A DNA stretch of 64,000 bases from contig NC_071389.1 in the NCBI RefSeq assembly GCF_022682495.2, forward strand, positions 176,266,056 to 176,330,055, read 5' to 3'. The DNA comes from Desmodus rotundus. Lineage: Eukaryota > Chordata > Mammalia > Chiroptera > Phyllostomidae. Positions within the stretch are counted from its first letter, which is position 1. Each line of letters opens with the position of its first letter. The translations under genes were made by a program, and so were the position numbers. Below the pieces are notes generated by a model. That model did not search any database, was not told the origin of the DNA, and saw nothing but the letters and a program-made list of their open reading frames with translations. Positions 27,155 through 40,630 of the stretch are shown here, piece after piece.

Positions 27155-27290
27155 CGTTTTTTCAGCTCTTACAAGTGAGGCATAACGCCAAATACATTAC
27201 ATAGATTACCTTCTGTAATGGTGCTGTTAATATCTTCATTTGTGCATGAGAAAAACTGAAGCTTGGAGAGGTTAAGTAATTTGCCCTTCT
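27155..27290 (-). repeat. MIR SINE fossil, partial
   Basis: 'tacattacatagattacct', 'gcttggagaggttaagtaat', 'ttgccc'. Only part of the element is recognisable. Confidence 0.5.
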
Positions 27291-29061
27291 GATGTTCCTG
27301 GCTGCCTATTGCCCCTAAACCATGAGCCCCCTGTTCAGAAACCAATGGTTTTTCCAGTTAATCCCCTCTCTTTCTACCCTCCCATCTACCTTGTCAAAGT
27401 TTAACAAGTTAGATCCTTTTCCTCTACTAAAGTAACTATCTGGTTAATGGGTCTGTAATAATTAGAAAGTATTTTTACATTTGCATTTTACATAATGTCT
27501 TTCAGCGGCATTACTTTAAACAGAGAATAATGGTGATTTTTAGTGACCGGGCAACCTAATGGCCCTTAAATTGACTTTAGTCTGGGCCTACTATAACCCT
27601 GAGCTTGAAACCACTGTTGGAGGGTGAAGGAGGGGTGGCAGCAGGAGAAGCAAGGTCAGTTATGAAGTCAAGGTGAAGATGACCTGCAGGGAGGCAAAAG
27701 CTGCGAAGGTCACTGGAGGCTGCCCCCTGGCCATTGGGCTCCTGAGGTTATGTGGCTCTGTCCTGCTCTGCACATTCCTACCACCAGTGGACATATACCC
27801 ATATTGTATCTTGCATTTCTTTTCTGTAAGGAACTAGAGGAACTTTATTAACTTAAAATGTCACAGAGGTGCTTATCTAGCTAGTGAGGGAAGCCATCTT
27901 TGCCGCCAACATTGGAAGTACCATTAAAATGGATTAGGACAGCCTACTAACAACTAAGTGAGGACCCCATGGCTGTGCTAGGTAATGTTTACTTGGGATC
28001 GCTGAGAAGTCCCATTGGGTCTGGAAGTCACCTTATATCCTTTTGTAATATAGGCAAGGTATGACTGATTAATCAACATGCAAACAAGTAAGTAAATAGG
28101 CATTTTGGAAGAAAATCAGCATTTGACACCACAGCTGCACTGAAATGTTTGGATGGTATCTGAGCACGTGTGAGGAAATGGGCCATGTTTCCCACTGTAC
28201 AAATGTGTTTTTCTTGCCCTATTAACTTCAGGCTGAAAGCCAGTGGGAGACAGCTGACCTCAAGCCTGATCCGTCACAACCTGGTCCTGGCCCAGACCAT
28301 CTTGGTCACCCCGTGGAATACGTGGCTAAAAATAGCTTACTAGGCATGACTAACTAGCGGGGGAGTTAGAAATGAGGACCTGGGCAGGACCTCCAGGTAA
28401 TTGAGCAAAACAAAAGGGTATTATTTGTTGTGTCTGGAGCTGTCAAGCAACTGGTCATCTTATAACAGCTGGTCAAGAGCAGGTCTGTAGGAAGTGACAA
28501 TAAAAGAAAACTCCCCAAACCCTGGGAGTATATGTGGTACAGAACAAGGGTGGGTAGGGCCCTTTGTCTCTTACTTAGCAGAGTCAGTCTGACCCTGTGC
28601 ATGGACCACTGCCCCAAGTACTGAGGCTCCCTCCTTCCTGCCAGGGTGGCCTCCATCCAGATGGATCCAGAGCAAAGCCCCAGGACTTGGTCAGTCCAAT
28701 GTCTGTCAGTCAGGGTCACCTATCACCACTTCTCTGGTTTTGTTTGAGAATGAGACTACTTATGTCTCTTCAACAGGCCCTCTTGAACCCTGATTCCTGT
28801 CTGTCTTGACTGAGGCAGGAAGTCCTTGCTCTCAGCTCAGCATCCAGTGGAGCTTAGTAGTGAAGGCTCCCAGTCCCAGGATGCAGATGCCCTAGTGTTG
28901 ACTGCTGTGTTCCTGAGGGCCCCGGAGTCCTCTTCTGCTCCTTTTAGTGCAGCCCTTCACCGCATCTGGCTTCACTTTGCTCTCTTCTCCTTGCTTTCTG
29001 ACACTCTGTGACTCCCACACAGGATTCCTTGCCTCCCAGCTCTGCTATACTGCTGGGGACT

Positions 29062-29495
29062 GTTGTGGGTTGAATGGTTGCCCCCCAAAAAGATACATCC
29101 ACATCCTGCCCCTGGAACCTTTGAATGTGGACCTTATTTAGAAAAAAAAGTTATTTGCAAATGTAAGTAAGTTAAGGATCTCAAGATAAGATCATCCTGG
29201 ATTATTCAGATTGACGTTACATGCAGTGACAAGTGGCCTTATAAGAGAAAGGCAGAGAGCAATTTGACACAAAAGAGAGAAGGCCATGAGAAGGCTTATG
29301 GCTACAAGGAATGCCTAGAGTCACCAGAAGCTAGAAGGGTCAAGGAATGGGTTCTGCCCTTCAGCCTCTGGAGGGAGCACAGCCCTGCCAACACCTTGAT
29401 TTTGGACTCCTGGCTCCCAGAACTCAGTGAGAATCAGTTTGTATTGCTTTGAGCCACCACGTCTATGCTGACTTGTTACGGCAGCCACAGGAAAC
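29062..29495 (-). repeat. MLT1 solo LTR (ERVL-MaLR), antisense
   Basis: Reverse MLT1 order: 'tgttgtgggttgaatggttg', 'gaatgtggaccttatttag', 'gccttataagagaaaggcag', 'gagggagcacagccctgcc', 'acaccttgattttggactcc', and an end near 'cagccacaggaaacc'. This is a nearly complete, non-coding solo LTR. Confidence 0.75.
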
Positions 29496-29639
29496 CAACC
29501 ACACTAACACCGATTCCTTCTGTAACCTATACACCGAGCTGGGGGTGCCCTTCAGACTTTGGTGCTTCTCCTACTCCTGTCAGTCTCCTCCACCAGCCAC
29601 CCAGCCCATCCTTCCAGTGGGCGTTTCCTACAGCAGGGG

Positions 29640-29950
29640 CCAGTTCAGTTCCTCTTCTCAGTAATCTCCTTTGCTTGGAAGAACTATCTACACATCACAC
29701 TGAGGATTTGCAGAGACAAGTTTTACACTCAGAAAGAGTCTTCTCCTTGCTGGTTAATATTAGGGAGATCATAAAAACCTAAATGCTGTTGTGTGCTCCC
29801 TTGTGCTCTGTCCTCGAGCCTGACTAATGATACTTTCTCACAGTATGTAGCATGTTACTTGTGTGCACACTTCCCACACAACTTTCTTCTAGACCTCTTA
29901 GTAGTGCTGTCACTGGCAAAGGGGACTGAGGACGTGTTTCTGTGTGATGT
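29640..29950 (+). repeat. Weak L2 LINE fossil
   Basis: 'ctgttgtgtgctcccttgtg' followed by 'gtagcatgttacttgtgtgc' recalls L2 3' text. The match is poor. Confidence 0.3.
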
Positions 29951-32900
29951 ATTTTTTCACAACTCTTTTCTGGGGAAAATATTACTTATGCATCCCTCTC
30001 ATATTCTGGAGTGTGCTGTGCTGTTCAAGTCACGGGACTGGAAGGGACTTTATCTGATTACCAGGCAGAGGTGACACTGTTAATTATCAAAGGCAACCAG
30101 GTGACCTCCTCATGTAGATGAACATGTTACACAGGAATGCACAGTCAACATGCGTGTGCATGTATGTCTGTCCTCCAAAACCACATAAAGTTAACAAGAT
30201 AACTGGGTAATTAAGAATTTGGTACTTACAAAGCTGCATAAGGAACACCAGTTTCCCATGTGCATTGAACATAAGCTTTACAAAGTGGACCTCAGGAAAG
30301 TTGTCTGTCTTACCTGGAGAAAGAAGAAAGATTTGGCTTATTTTGCTGACATTGGTGAACTATCTTTGTGAAATGAAACAAAGTGAAAAGTAAGGGAGGG
30401 AAGAAGGAAGTAAAGCGTCAAAATCCAATCTTGGGATTAATCTGCTTTGTATGACTCTTTTTGGAAAGGTGTTATTATGTAAGATATTAAAGGAATGGAA
30501 GCCTTCCTGGAGCCATAAAATATTTTTAAATGTTAGCGTACAAACTAGCATGAGTACGAATTCACAATTTCCCTACCTGCATTGAGTTGAACTGGGCCCC
30601 AAATGAAAGACAGCAATAGGCAACAAACAATTTTAGTTAATAAAAATGAAAACTTAGCATGGTGTGTGCATTTGAGCTTCAGGTTCTCTGATAGTAGGAG
30701 AAGCTAGGAAGAATTTCTTTAAACTGGCTGGTTCTTCGGACTTTTCTGTGTGGCTTCCCTGTGGGGCCTCTCCCCATCAGGCCACCTATCCCAGGCTGGG
30801 AAGAGCAAGTGGCTCTGGGGACTGCCACAGAAGTTCAAATATACTTACAGCCAATTCTCTGGTTTTAAGGGAAGAGAGCTATTCCATTTAGCTGACTGTT
30901 GAAGGCAGTTTCTTCATCCTGAAGTTTACTTACATAAAAAAAAAAAGAATTCCTCAAACATCCTTTTCTTTCTCATGAGAACAAGAATTAGAAATAAGTG
31001 GTTTAGTCCAAGGGGGCTAAGCTTTGATATGTTCACTAAATCTTGGCCTCTGGGTTAAGGATGTTTTTTTTTTTAACAGTTAGTGTTTTACTTCTGGACA
31101 ACTAAGTGCAAGTCCTTTGAGACAAATTAATGCATCCATGAAAATTTATATGTGGCCAAAGCCATCGGACCTAAAATGAATCAGATTTTGGAGAGGTCAG
31201 CATTGTATTCACAGTGAAACTTGCAGCCTGGACTGGCCTCGTGTTTTTGTGGAGGTTTCAGCCTTTTGGCCCTTCCAGTGTCCTCTTGCTGTAACGATGG
31301 CGAGAGTGGACAAGAGTCTACATAGTGGACTATGTGCAGCCTGTTATATATTTGGAATTTGTCTGCACAGCTCAGCTTGTGCTAGGACCATTGGGGGTCT
31401 GACAGTGCCGAAGGCCTAGGGAAACCCAACCATTGAGCTTGCAACTTGATATCAAGTTTTCCCTTCCAGCATCGGTCACCGAGGGCCATTGAAAACCCCT
31501 CACACTGTGTAAACACTGTTGTCTTACACATTTCCTCTGGTGTTTTATTCCAGTTCTGTTCGGGGGCTTTGAGTTGGAGTGTCAAGGGTGTGAGCTTCAG
31601 GCTGATGCGATACTGAGAGCTGCCCTAGTGGAGAGCAGAAAAAAGCAGGCAAGCAAGCTCCCTCGGGTGCAGGCAGCTTAGACTTTCCGGAAGAAGAGTC
31701 AGGAGGAGGAAGATCCAGGTTTCAGGTCCTCACTTTAAAAATTATAGGTTAGTTGGTATGAGTAGTTCTTTCTTTTGTGGCACAAGAAAGAGTGGCTGCC
31801 TAGGAAGGGGTGGGATAGAGCGGAGTGTTGCTATCAAAGTCACTTGGGGAACTGATTCAAATCAAATAGGCCTCTGTCCACCTGTCTGGAAATAAAGGTA
31901 TAGGTGGGAAAGCTCTCATCAGAGCTGGGAATGCCAGGAGGCAGCCATAAAAGGCTTCTGAGAACTCTTTTAGTACTTTGGGGCAAAGAAATTATTGAGG
32001 GATGCAACATCCCCCCTTTCTCTCACTGCCCTAAAACCTACTGAAGGGGCCTTGAAGGGACCTTTTGGAGAGCTTGGTAGTCACCCCCTGCAGCTGAACT
32101 GGACAAGGGGCTGGCATCTGACCCATATGTGGGAAGAGCAAGGCTGACAGGTCTTGGCTAGAGCAGATCACCCAGTAGGTGGGCCAGACTCCAACCAGTG
32201 GTGGGAAAGGTCTGTGTTTTTTAAGGCCAGATGAGGCCACATAGAAAAGAGGGAGTTAGTGTGGGCCTAGAGCGGAGGGAGGCATTTTTAAAGGTACCCC
32301 GCCCAAAGGACTTCCTGCCTAGGATGAGGCAATTAAAACCAGTATTTCTGAAAGAGTATCACTCAGTGGATGATGAGGTCACCGGCCTGCAGTGTCTGTG
32401 GCGTTGTGGCTGAGATGAGACAAATTCACATGGACTACTGAGTGCTGTGGAGGAAAAGGGATGGCATGGCCACTGTCTCAAGAGGAGAGTCCGCTGACCC
32501 TTGCCTTGACAGGCTTTTATTGCTTTTCTAGGCACTTTACATTGAGAATGGTCTTCATTTACTATGCACAGGTTTGCTTTAGGTGGTTACCTTTTACAGA
32601 AAACAAAGGAGAGGATGTTGCTAATTACATCAAAAAGGAAGGATATTGACAAATGTAAAGGGAAAAGTGGTTGAACTGGTTACACTCAGTCCTTGGAAGG
32701 TTTAGCATAGATTTTAGGAAGTTACTTTAAAGATATGCAGTAAACTGTTTGCTGCTTCAATTCAGGGTGAGGGAGTTTTAGCAAAAAGCAAGTCTCAAAG
32801 CCACCTAGGTACAAGGACTGATTCCCATGGGAGAACCTGTCCGTGGGCATGGTTCCTGTGTGCCAGACCTCCTTTCCACTGGCCTTTCTGAGTGGGAGCT

Positions 32901-33304
32901 GGGCCCATGCAGAACAGTCTCCTATAAATGGAGAAGCTGAAGGGACTGATATAAGCAACCAGCTGCACTGAGGGAGTTGTAGACCAAGGTTCTCACTGAG
33001 AGACTATCTGGGGAACCCATGAACTTGCCTGACAAGGAGGAGAATCTGCTTTGAACACCCACGATGCCTAGAGAGCATCAGTGCCACATCACTACACTGT
33101 CGCCCAAGTGAATGCTTTCTTGCCTCTTACCGCTCCTCCTTCTCCTGCCCCCACTGCTCTTTACCCAACCCCAGAGAGTGGGAGGAGAGCAGCTAGAATT
33201 CAGGATCTACAAGAGCTGGCTTCACTTTGGTTTTTATTTCTTGGCTAGCTGATCACCACTGGGATTCCTGGGGCCATATCTTCCTGGTTCTCTCTTCCCT
33301 TATC

Positions 33305-33515
33305 ATTAAACATTTATTGAACTATTTAATGAATGTATACTATGTGCCAGGCCTATTGTTAGGCTCTTCATATCTGTTGCTACTTTTAATCCTCATGGCT
33401 ACCTTTGGATGAATATTATTAACCTCATTTTACAGATAAGGTGGTACATGTAAATGTTAAACAAATTCACCAAAGTCACACACCTAGGAAGTAAGGGTGT
33501 CGAATTTGATCCAGG
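33305..33515 (-). repeat. MIR SINE fossil, nearly full length
   Basis: Reverse MIR: 'tgaatgtatactatgtgcca', 'cattttacagataaggtgg', 'cacacacctaggaagtaagg'. This is one of the clearer MIR copies. Confidence 0.7.
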
Positions 33516-34659
33516 GAGAGCTGACTCCACGGCCCACAGTTCTCCATTTATACTGTGCTGCTATAGCCGTGTGTCTTTCTGTGAACACAAGGAGATGCAT
33601 ACTTTAGAGACGCTGGCCTGATGCCCCAGAATCCAGTCAAGTCCCTTATCATGCGGACCCCCTCTGGCCTGGCTTCTTGAATCCTCAAGGGGGTGCTTAT
33701 GAACCCCCAAGAGCCCACAGACCACCCTTTACCCGGCTGTGAGTGCACAGGAACCTAGAAGAGACTTTTGTTCACTGGAATCTAGGAGTAGCTTAACCAT
33801 GGGCTCTATTGCCTTTATTTCTGTACTCACGGCCTCTTCCACACTTAAGAGCTACTAATTTAATGATTCGAGAGACATGGAATGTTGTCAGGTACCATGT
33901 TTTCTCTTCTAGGAAGTAACCAATAGACTTACTTAATCTAGCTAGAAAGAAAAAGATCCCACTCTCAGGAGTCTTCTTGTTAGGGGAGAAGAGAGGAAAG
34001 AATTAGGAGAGAAATGCACTCTACTCTATCTCTCCATCTTTATCTTAGGAGGAAAATAAAGCAAGAACAGTATTAATTGTTTCTCAAGTACATCTGGTAA
34101 GGAGACGGTGAGTAGTTTAAGTAAATAAACCACCTTGATGTTAAATTTGCTAAATGCCTAATTCCTTAAAACTTCCTCCCGCATCTCTCAGTTTACCACT
34201 AGCACCAGGGTACATTCTGAGTGAAGTATAAGCCAGTTCGTTTCTTCCAAGAACTGATTGCTGATAGACCCTGAGATGGCCAGGACTCAGCCTTTTTTCG
34301 GACTGAGTACAAAAGAGGTATTGAGCTGGGTGTCATCCTGGTACTGAAGAAAGCGTGCTGTGATGTCCAACGATGTTTCCCAGTGGCCCGAAATACAAGT
34401 TGAACAAGCTGGCTAACAGCATTGCGATATGAAGGACACTGCAGCCAAGGACCTCCCGAGCAGAGGAACCTCTGGGGAGTGAGCCTTTTATTGCTCCCAG
34501 AGAAAAAAATCGGACTTGAACACACAAGGTTATCCACTCAGAAGCCTTTACATGCCACACCCACCCATTCCTGCAAACACACGCACACCCCACAGAGGGT
34601 GCAGATGCGGTGCTGACTGGGAGCACTGAGCAATTTTCTGCTTTTTTCTTTTTTCTCAT

Positions 34660-34815
34660 AAAAGCACATCAAATTAATTATGGCCAATTACGTACAAATC
34701 CTTTTCTGTCTGCCAATCAGGACTGCCTGACAAGAAAGATGCGCTCTCACCTACTTCATTATGCAAATTGATATTCAAAGGCTGAAGAACAATGCAGACT
34801 TCAGCACAGCAGTGA
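34660..34815. promoter_or_regulatory. Candidate intronic enhancer block
   Basis: This AT-rich block is free of recognisable repeats, unlike its surroundings. It has a homeodomain core AATTAATTA (34672-34680), a perfect POU octamer ATGCAAAT (34761-34768), a SOX-like GAACAATG (about 34788-34795) and a CAATTACGTA homeodomain/CRE-like site (about 34686-34695). Clustering of POU, SOX and homeodomain cores is typical of neural enhancers. Function and conservation are inference only. Confidence 0.3.
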
Positions 34816-35199
34816 TTTCAGGCTGCTGCCAGAGGAGCAGCTTTAACCCTCTGATGATGATGAGAGAGGGCTGAGAAGCCTTCAAGTAGTGAAGGAGGGA
34901 GAGTCCAAGTCAGTGCTGCCTCCCAGGGTAGGACAGGTTGCCCTGATGTGAACTGGGCCCTCACCTGGAAGGGCACCACTAGCCCTGACAAGACTCAGGA
35001 CGACTTGGAATCCAAATAGTTTAGAGAAAATACCTTGATTCTTTGCATACCCCTATGTTCTGACAACTATAAATAACATTCTGTAGGGTGTGGGAGGCAC
35101 CTGAAGCATGAGGTCAGGTGTGGCCATAAGTGTACTGATACTCGATACCTGCAGTCAAGGGCAGACGCGATCCATCGTGCACAGAAACAGTCAGTCCGC

Positions 35200-35224
35200 A
35201 CACACGCACGCACACACGCACAGA
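35200..35224. repeat. Short (CACG/CACA)n simple repeat
   Basis: A CACACACGCACGCACACACGC-like run. No other feature is seen in it. Confidence 0.7.
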
Positions 35225-36055
35225 GGCAGAAACCAACGAACACTAATATTTCACACTATGAGATTATTTTATGTGGAAAAGGCCTGTACCATTCAGCCAT
35301 TTGTTCACTCAGGAGCTACTATATGCAAAGAAAGAGCTATTTATTTCACTCTTCAGTAATCACGGTTAAGAGGACTTCTCTCTTACCTACCTCACCTTGG
35401 TCCCTTGTCCCAGCACTTCAGAATCTCCTCTTGAATTAGAATTAAAATCTTGCCTTTGCCTCAAACTCAAGTCAGTGAAAGGAAGCTTTTAACAAAATTA
35501 TGTAATTGTCACCCTGGTTCCCTCTGCTGGGGAAGGTACAAGCCAGACACAGCACACAGAAGAGTGGGCATTTCTGCTTGGCAGCTGTGGCCTCAGTGAG
35601 GTACAGTAGGGATAGGAGGAGTTAGGTCTTCGGAAACTGGGCAGTTTTCTAGCTCCCGAATAGTCTGCATAATGTGACTTCAGTTTTTGGTTTGAAGTGT
35701 CATGAAATCACCCACCATCTAACACACCATTCTCTGTGATAAGTCCCTCCAGGGTACAGATGACCCATACCCACGGCCATTCCACCACCACCCCCATTGT
35801 TGTTGGTACCAGCACTCCCCGTGGGCTATTGTGTACACATTAAAGGAAGGACACGACATTCTCGCAGCATCTGAAGGATGTGTGGTTCAGTGAAGAAGAA
35901 GGAATCACCCAGAGAAAATGGACCCAAAGCAGTTTACAAGCTGGGCTGACTGCTCTGCATGGCCACTACTGTTTCGGAATGCTTTTATGTGTGTCTACTT
36001 CTAGTTTAAACATTTACATAAAATAGAAAACAAAAAAATTAAACTGTCTGCTTCT

Positions 36056-36091
36056 TAACATTGTTAACATTGTTAACATTGGGAACATTGA
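36056..36091 (+). repeat. Tandem nonamer TTAACATTG, three units plus a variant
   Basis: TTAACATTG occurs three times head to tail, followed by GGAACATTG. This is a short, clean tandem repeat. Confidence 0.9.
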
Positions 36092-36469
36092 GTGATGGTT
36101 CAATCACAAGCCAGTGATACTTTTTTTAGGGTTGTCTCCATAGATGTGATCCCTTTGGATGGAAAAAAATGGGGCACTTGATTTTGCGGACATGGGTCAT
36201 ATAGAAAAATAGGGACTGTCAGGTTGGAATGCCCAGAAGAGGATTTTAAGAAAAGGAGAAGGGCCCAGGAAGTGGGGTATGCATATAGAAAGTGAAGTGC
36301 AAGGGCCAGCCCTGAACCCAAGCCAGGAAACTCCCTCTCCTTTTCTCCAGTACTTCATCACCCACCTCCCGCCCCTCCCTGGTCCCCAGATACCCACCCC
36401 TGCCCTCCTGCAACAGCCGGAACCCACCTCTGCCACCCTCCACTAGAGTCACTGGTCACATGTCCATTG

Positions 36470-36590
36470 CCTGCACTGCTCTGTGAGCTCCTTGAGGCTG
36501 CAGATGTTCGTACAATAACTCTGTCTATTCAGCTCCCGGGACAGTGCCTGCTACCTCACAGAAGCATGTTAGGTGAACGAGTGTTCCCAG
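36470..36590 (+). repeat. L2 LINE fossil, 3' tip
   Basis: 'tgtgagctccttgaggctgc' followed by 'gacagtgcctgctacctcac' matches the L2 3' end. Confidence 0.5.
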
Positions 36591-36929
36591 AACATAAACT
36601 AACAATATTAACACGAAAAGTTCTGCTATCTTATGGATGCAATTGCCTTTAATGAGCTAACCACTTACAGTATTGTTCCTCTGGGGAAATGTATTTCTGT
36701 TTCTGAACAGCTGATTTATAAATGAACTCTTGAGGACACTGTGCTCATAGGTTGGAGCCTACCTATTAAAAGCTGCAATTCCAAAGCCAAAGATAAAATA
36801 ACCTTTGTATGATGTATTCTTTTGGAGTCTTGGCAACCATAGCCCTCGTCCGTGGTAATCACTATACAAAACCACATCCATAGATACAGCCTCAGAGAGT
36901 GGCCCAATCATTAGTGACCATGGGTGGCA

Positions 36930-37220
36930 TTTGCTGGGCTAGACAATTGACATTCTTTGTTGTATTTACTTCTCCTTCCAGACCTTTTAGGCAGATGCTA
37001 CCTTTGTTTTACAGAAGAGAAAACTAAGACTCAGTCACTTGAAAGTATGTGATATGGATGAGCTCCTAAACCCCTCTGGCGCCTCAGTTTCCTAACTATA
37101 ACATGAGGATAAAAATGTTGCTTACAATATAGGTTGTGCTGATTAAAGACTTATAATAGCTGTAAAGTGCTTAGATCAGTGTCCCATGCATACTGACTAA
37201 TCCCTCATTAACTGTTAGGG
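36930..37220. repeat. Two MIR fossils, antisense then sense
   Basis: 36930-37045 reads as reverse MIR ('tttgttttacagaagagaaa'). 37050-37220 reads as forward MIR ('cctcagtttcctaactata', 'agatcagtgtcccatgcata'). The junction near 37048 joins them in opposite orientation. Confidence 0.5.
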
Positions 37221-38764
37221 CTCAGATCTTTCTGCAGACCCAGGGTTTATACCTAAATTTATCTCACAAAGCCCAGACTGTTTACAATTTATGATGAGCA
37301 TGTACCTTGAAAACCATAGAAAAACTTCTACTAATCTCCTCTAGAGTCCACATGCGGTCCTCCCTCCACCCAGCCTGCTCCCTGCACTTGTCTATTTCAG
37401 TAAGATTCCAGGAAAGGCAAGGGGCATGGAGGACAAGTAATGTGAATATGTCCAGGCTGGAAAGGTGTGCAGGGGAGAACAGAAGAGTCACTTTCAGGGC
37501 CTAGACTCCCCCAAAGTAGCTCTGGGTCCATGGGTGCTTGAAGAAGGGCATCTACCATGGGCAACAAGTACCTGGTACCTCTTTGCAACCATCCCTGTGG
37601 GTCTTTTGAGAGAAAGCGCTTAGCATCCTCCTAGATGCAGAGTAAGAGCTCAGTGAATGTTTCTGAATCTGTATCTGTCACCATTGCCGTGACAGAAAAC
37701 AATTACTTTATGTTGGTATTTGACTGCTACTGGGCCCTCCTCCAAACAATTCTTCCCGCAGTGGACAAACTACAAAACTGTATGGTCTGTATTGCCAAAG
37801 AATTGTCTGTCCTTTCAGACTCCCAGATAAACTAAGCCTAACTACTCCTACTTCGGGCTCTCTTGGGAACTTAGAAAAGAGCTTTAGCTTCATTGCAAAT
37901 TATTGATGAAACAGGATTTTTAACTTTCCTAAATTGTTATTAATGCCCATTTTGATTAGCCATAGAAAATATGTTCTTATTGTCATAAGTAGTTGCCACG
38001 CCATAAGAATTTGTACACTGATGGAGGAGTCACTGAAGCTCCCTAATGACCCTTTGCCATTTGGAAAATTCCCAGCATGTCAAGTTAGATGTGGGAGAAT
38101 CTGAGACCTAGGGGTTTAGTCCCTGATGGCCCTCTGCTCACTCCCATCCCAGGGAGCTCTCTTCCATTCTCCCTACCATTTAGGGTCTCTCCTGGCCACT
38201 TCCTGCTCAACACCTGCTGTTTTAATGAGCCTGTCCCGCCTGTCTGTGTGACAACCATAACAGTGGTTTTCTCTAAATAATCAGTTTCATCGCTTCTCAG
38301 TCTTATCACCTAATCTTCATTTATTCACTCAACAGATTGACCTTAAACAGCTACCATAAACCACTTACTGAGACAGGACAGGAAGATTAGGACAACTCTG
38401 TGCAAGCACATTATCTCTAAACTTTCTGTCTGCACTGAGCTCAGAGTCCAAGCACACAGTTTATCCCAGGAGTCCTGGCAGCTGCCACGCGGCCCGTGGC
38501 TAAGGCCTAGACGCCATGGAATTGGAAAGAGCAATAGTGTCTCTAGAAACCCTTCCTTACCCTTTACCCTTTCAACCTGGATTCTGCCTCCTAGCATAAT
38601 CCTGCCCCTCTCCACAGTTCTTTGGATTAACTAAGGCCTCTGTTTTACCATCTGCCTGGGTTTTTATTTAAATTTTTATATTCTCTGCACTTAGCATAAT
38701 ACTTAGTACATCACAGCAATTAATTTAACAACTATTTATTGGATGATAACTAGTTGCCTTATGA

Positions 38765-38880
38765 GTATGGTTGCCAGATTTAGCAAATAAAAATACAGAG
38801 TGCTCACTTAAATTTGAATTTCTGATAAACATGAATATAATTTTGGTACAAAGTATGTCCTGCAACTTCATGGGAGCCAT
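38765..38880 (+). mobile_element. Half of a palindromic DNA-transposon-like repeat
   Basis: 'atggttgccagatttagca', 'aataaaaatacagagtgctc' and 'tttgaatttctgataaac' match one arm of a palindromic dispersed repeat common in mammals. I cannot recall its name. The second arm is missing. Confidence 0.35.
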
Positions 38881-40369
38881 ACCTCTGAGGGTTGGAGATG
38901 TGCTGAAAAGTCTCAGTGTCCCAGTCCAGTGTGGGGGGCAGAGATGCTTCTTAAAACATAGGATGGGGTAGTGACAGAGGGGTTTTCTTGGGTGCTCCTT
39001 TCAGCGTTAATAAACCCAGCCTTTACACTTTCACCATAAGGCTCATTCCCTCTTTTTGATTATTTTCCAAACCTTTTCAAATTCAGCTGTCAGTTTTGTA
39101 AGTTATGGAAGAGGGTACACACTAAACGTAAAGTCTGCCCACTGGCCCAGGACCTGACCGTGTCCTTCCCACCTGCCACAGGGCACAGGCTCCCTGTTTA
39201 AACGGTGGCACCACGTTGTCCACTCGTGCAGTCTTTTCTGACCTCACTTTTGACAAAGCCAGGGCCTGTGTCTTCTTACTCCAAGCCACGTGCTATTACA
39301 TCCTGTGCGAGTTACTGCGTGCTCTTCCTGACTGAACTCCATCCTTTTCACCATGCCCTCTTCGTCATGCCAGACACACTGTTTTGATGTTTAGTTCTCT
39401 TTCCCAATGGTCAGCTATCCAAGCCAATGTAGTGTCACAAGCAGATAGAAAAAGAAAGTTTTCCATCCAATCATCTAAGTTATTAAAGAAAATGAGGCCT
39501 TTCCCTGCATGTTTCATAAGTTTCCCCATACTCCCAACTCAGACTGGCCATGTCTGCCCTTTCCCCTAGTGTCCCCCTTGCCTAGTCAGCGAGGCCTCTT
39601 ATTTGATAAAGAGAAACTTTTTTCTTTACATTTTACTTTGGCATTGACTAGAGACTGTTTCTCATTCTGTTACCTGGCTCCTGAGTTAGAATTATAGAAT
39701 AATTTTGAAGTAGACTAACTTCTTTATGACCCACTGCCAAGCAAACATGACACGTACGTGAAACCCAGCGGCCTGGTGTCCTAGAGGAGTCATCCAGAGC
39801 TCACTGCGGAGGCCTTGAAAAATGTCCTGTGAGGTAGCTCAGAAAATATCCCTGTTAGCAAGCACAATTTCCTCGAATTATGTCCACCTAGACAAAGATG
39901 TTAGAAGTATAAGTGTGAAATGGAATCACCTAGATTGTTCTCCAAAATACGTGTTGTAATTTATAGGCAAGCTATCCAGTGGGTAATCTTATCTCTTCAG
40001 CCATTTGCTTATCCTAGAAAAAGTATCTTTTCCAAGCCTGGGATGAAATAACCTTGGTTTTTGTTTTAAGTGGAAAAATAAATTTTAATATGTTTATCTG
40101 ATGCAAACTTGAAGTTGTGCCACTGAAAATTCACATCAGACCAAGCCTGTGGCGCTAGCTTCAAAGAGGAGGGCACACGTCGGTGGCGTGTTGTCAGACA
40201 CAGAGTTTCCAGAGGGCAGGGACTTTGTCCCTAAAAGACAATCTAAGCTCAGGACATCCTGTAGGAGAGTAAAGGTGAAGGGGGCAAGTTTTAAGGGGAA
40301 AGTTTAAGCATCTGATTTGAAATCTGGAAGAGGCCCTAAAATGGCTTTATCTTACCCTGTCTTTCCCTT

Positions 40370-40401
40370 TCTATCTCTCTCTCTCTCTTTTTTTTTTTTT
40401 G
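40370..40401. repeat. (TC)n followed by T13 simple repeat
   Basis: CTATCTCTCTCTCTCTC is followed by a T run. Low complexity. Confidence 0.9.
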
Positions 40402-40439
40402 CATTAATGGAAATTACGTTATATGGTATAACATACTAA

Positions 40440-40630
40440 TATTTAACACATTTACCATGTTTACTTGTTTCCTCTTGCTAGACTGTAATCTTCATGGGGA
40501 CAAGAATTTTTGTCCTTGTTTACTAATGTATCCACAATAACTATAATGGAGTCTGGCAAATATAGGTGCTCACATACTTGTTAAAGAATGAAGTAGTGAA
40601 ACATTCAAACAATGAATAAATAAATGGGTG
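40440..40630 (+). repeat. L2 LINE fossil, 3' end
   Basis: 'gctagactgtaatcttcatg', 'gtctggcaaatataggtgct' and an end near 'gttaaagaatgaag' match L2. A similar short tip lies at 41310-41370. Confidence 0.5.
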
